A DNA stretch of 64,000 nt from the NCBI RefSeq assembly GCF_014836495.1, contig NZ_JACSQT010000001.1, forward strand, positions 558,001 through 622,000. The letters run 5' to 3'. Below, in pieces: positions 63,686 to 64,000 of this stretch (positions are counted from its first letter, which is position 1; each line of letters starts with the position of its first letter). The position numbers and the translations under genes are program-made. Below the pieces are notes generated by a model. That model ran no database searches. It saw only the letters and a program-made list of their open reading frames with translations, and was not told where the DNA came from. The stretch comes from Cytobacillus stercorigallinarum (GTDB taxonomy: Bacteria; Bacillota; Bacilli; Bacillales; Cytobacillaceae).

Positions 63686-64000
63686 ATGAAGAAATGGAAA
63701 AAACTAATCACTTTTCTCATAATGTTCACCTTATTGCTTAGTTTAAGTCCACAACTAGTAGAGGCGAAACCCTCTGTTAGTGCGAGAAATGCAGTATTAA
63801 TCGAACAGGAATCAGGTAGAATCATTTATGATAAGGCAGCCAATGATCAAAATCGGATTGCTAGTATAACGAAAATTATGACAGCGATTTTAGCGATTGA
63901 GTCAAATAAGCTTGAAGAAAAAGTAAAAGTAACCGATACGATTTTGAAAGCAGAGGGGTCTTCAATTTATTTAAAACCTGGAGAAGAAATCAAATTAGAA
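63686..64000 (+). CDS. dacB: D-alanyl-D-alanine carboxypeptidase DacB (PBP5*), 5' part
   Basis: The gene runs off the window. The visible 105 residues show a signal peptide (KKWKKLITFLIMFTLLLSLS ending near VEA) and the start of an S11 peptidase domain with the active-site SITK in RIASITKIMTAILAI. DacB trims spore cortex peptides in the mother cell. Identity as DacB rather than another S11 enzyme rests on its position after scpAB-ypuI. The 302-base gap before it holds a hairpin and a SigE-like promoter. Confidence 0.9.
   Translation, partial: MKKWKKLITFLIMFTLLLSLSPQLVEAKPSVSARNAVLIEQESGRIIYDKAANDQNRIASITKIMTAILAIESNKLEEKVKVTDTILKAEGSSIYLKPGEEIKLE

Overview
The window is a low-GC Firmicutes chromosome segment. 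Its gene order follows the Bacillus subtilis yqiW-yqjA...yqjX-yqkB...fur-xerD-drm-pupG-dacF-spoIIA-spoVA-lysA-scpAB-ypuI-dacB region closely, so the source is a spore-forming member of the Bacillaceae. Strong AAGGAGG-type ribosome sites, frequent TTG/GTG starts, T-box leaders and sporulation sigma-factor promoters agree with this. I cannot name the species.

Left part (1-14.3 kb): the end of methylmalonyl-CoA mutase and its MeaB GTPase chaperone, bacilliredoxin BrxB, an arginine ABC transporter (artPQR), a manganese catalase, YqjA, an L,D-transpeptidase (YqjB), the mini-protein Prli42, methylmalonyl-CoA epimerase and the carboxyltransferase YqjD, a tripeptidase-like enzyme, a lone CheW protein and DNA polymerase IV (PolYA). 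Mutase, epimerase and carboxyltransferase together suggest propionyl-CoA/methylmalonyl-CoA metabolism fed by branched-chain amino acid breakdown.

Accessory island (about 14.3-18.4 kb): in B. subtilis gndA lies between polYA and zwf. Here that position holds a degraded ISL3-type transposase, an intact three-gene FtsX/MacB-like ABC exporter, and a decayed DUF2975/Xre regulator pair (one in-frame stop, two frameshifts).

Middle (18.4-45 kb): zwf, RNase Z, a T-box-controlled Na+-symporter, a proline T-box with proI, yqjP/yqjQ, an OYE-type oxidoreductase, SOS-regulated polYB-yqjX, a LysR/SDR/MFS catabolic-looking cassette, a PadR/DUF1048 pair behind three copies of a 21-bp operator, yqkB, a DUF2087 regulator with a GIY-YIG-like protein, yqkD, HMG-CoA lyase facing an acetyl-CoA acetyltransferase across a candidate cre site, yqkE, yqkF, mciZ, nudF, endonuclease Q, an EamA transporter, spoIIM and fur.

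Right part (45-64 kb): yqzK-xerD, a nucleoside catabolic operon (deoB-pupG-pdp), dacF, the spoIIA operon with a consensus SigH promoter, a spoVA operon that lacks spoVAC-AD-AEb, lysA, ribT without the rib operon, ypuF, a YjcZ-type small sporulation protein, scpA-scpB, an unknown gene, ypuI, an N-terminally extended superoxide dismutase and the beginning of dacB. No tRNA, rRNA, CRISPR array or intact transposon was seen. Several starts were moved downstream of the longest possible ORF because ribosome sites, homologous N-termini or regulatory elements required it.
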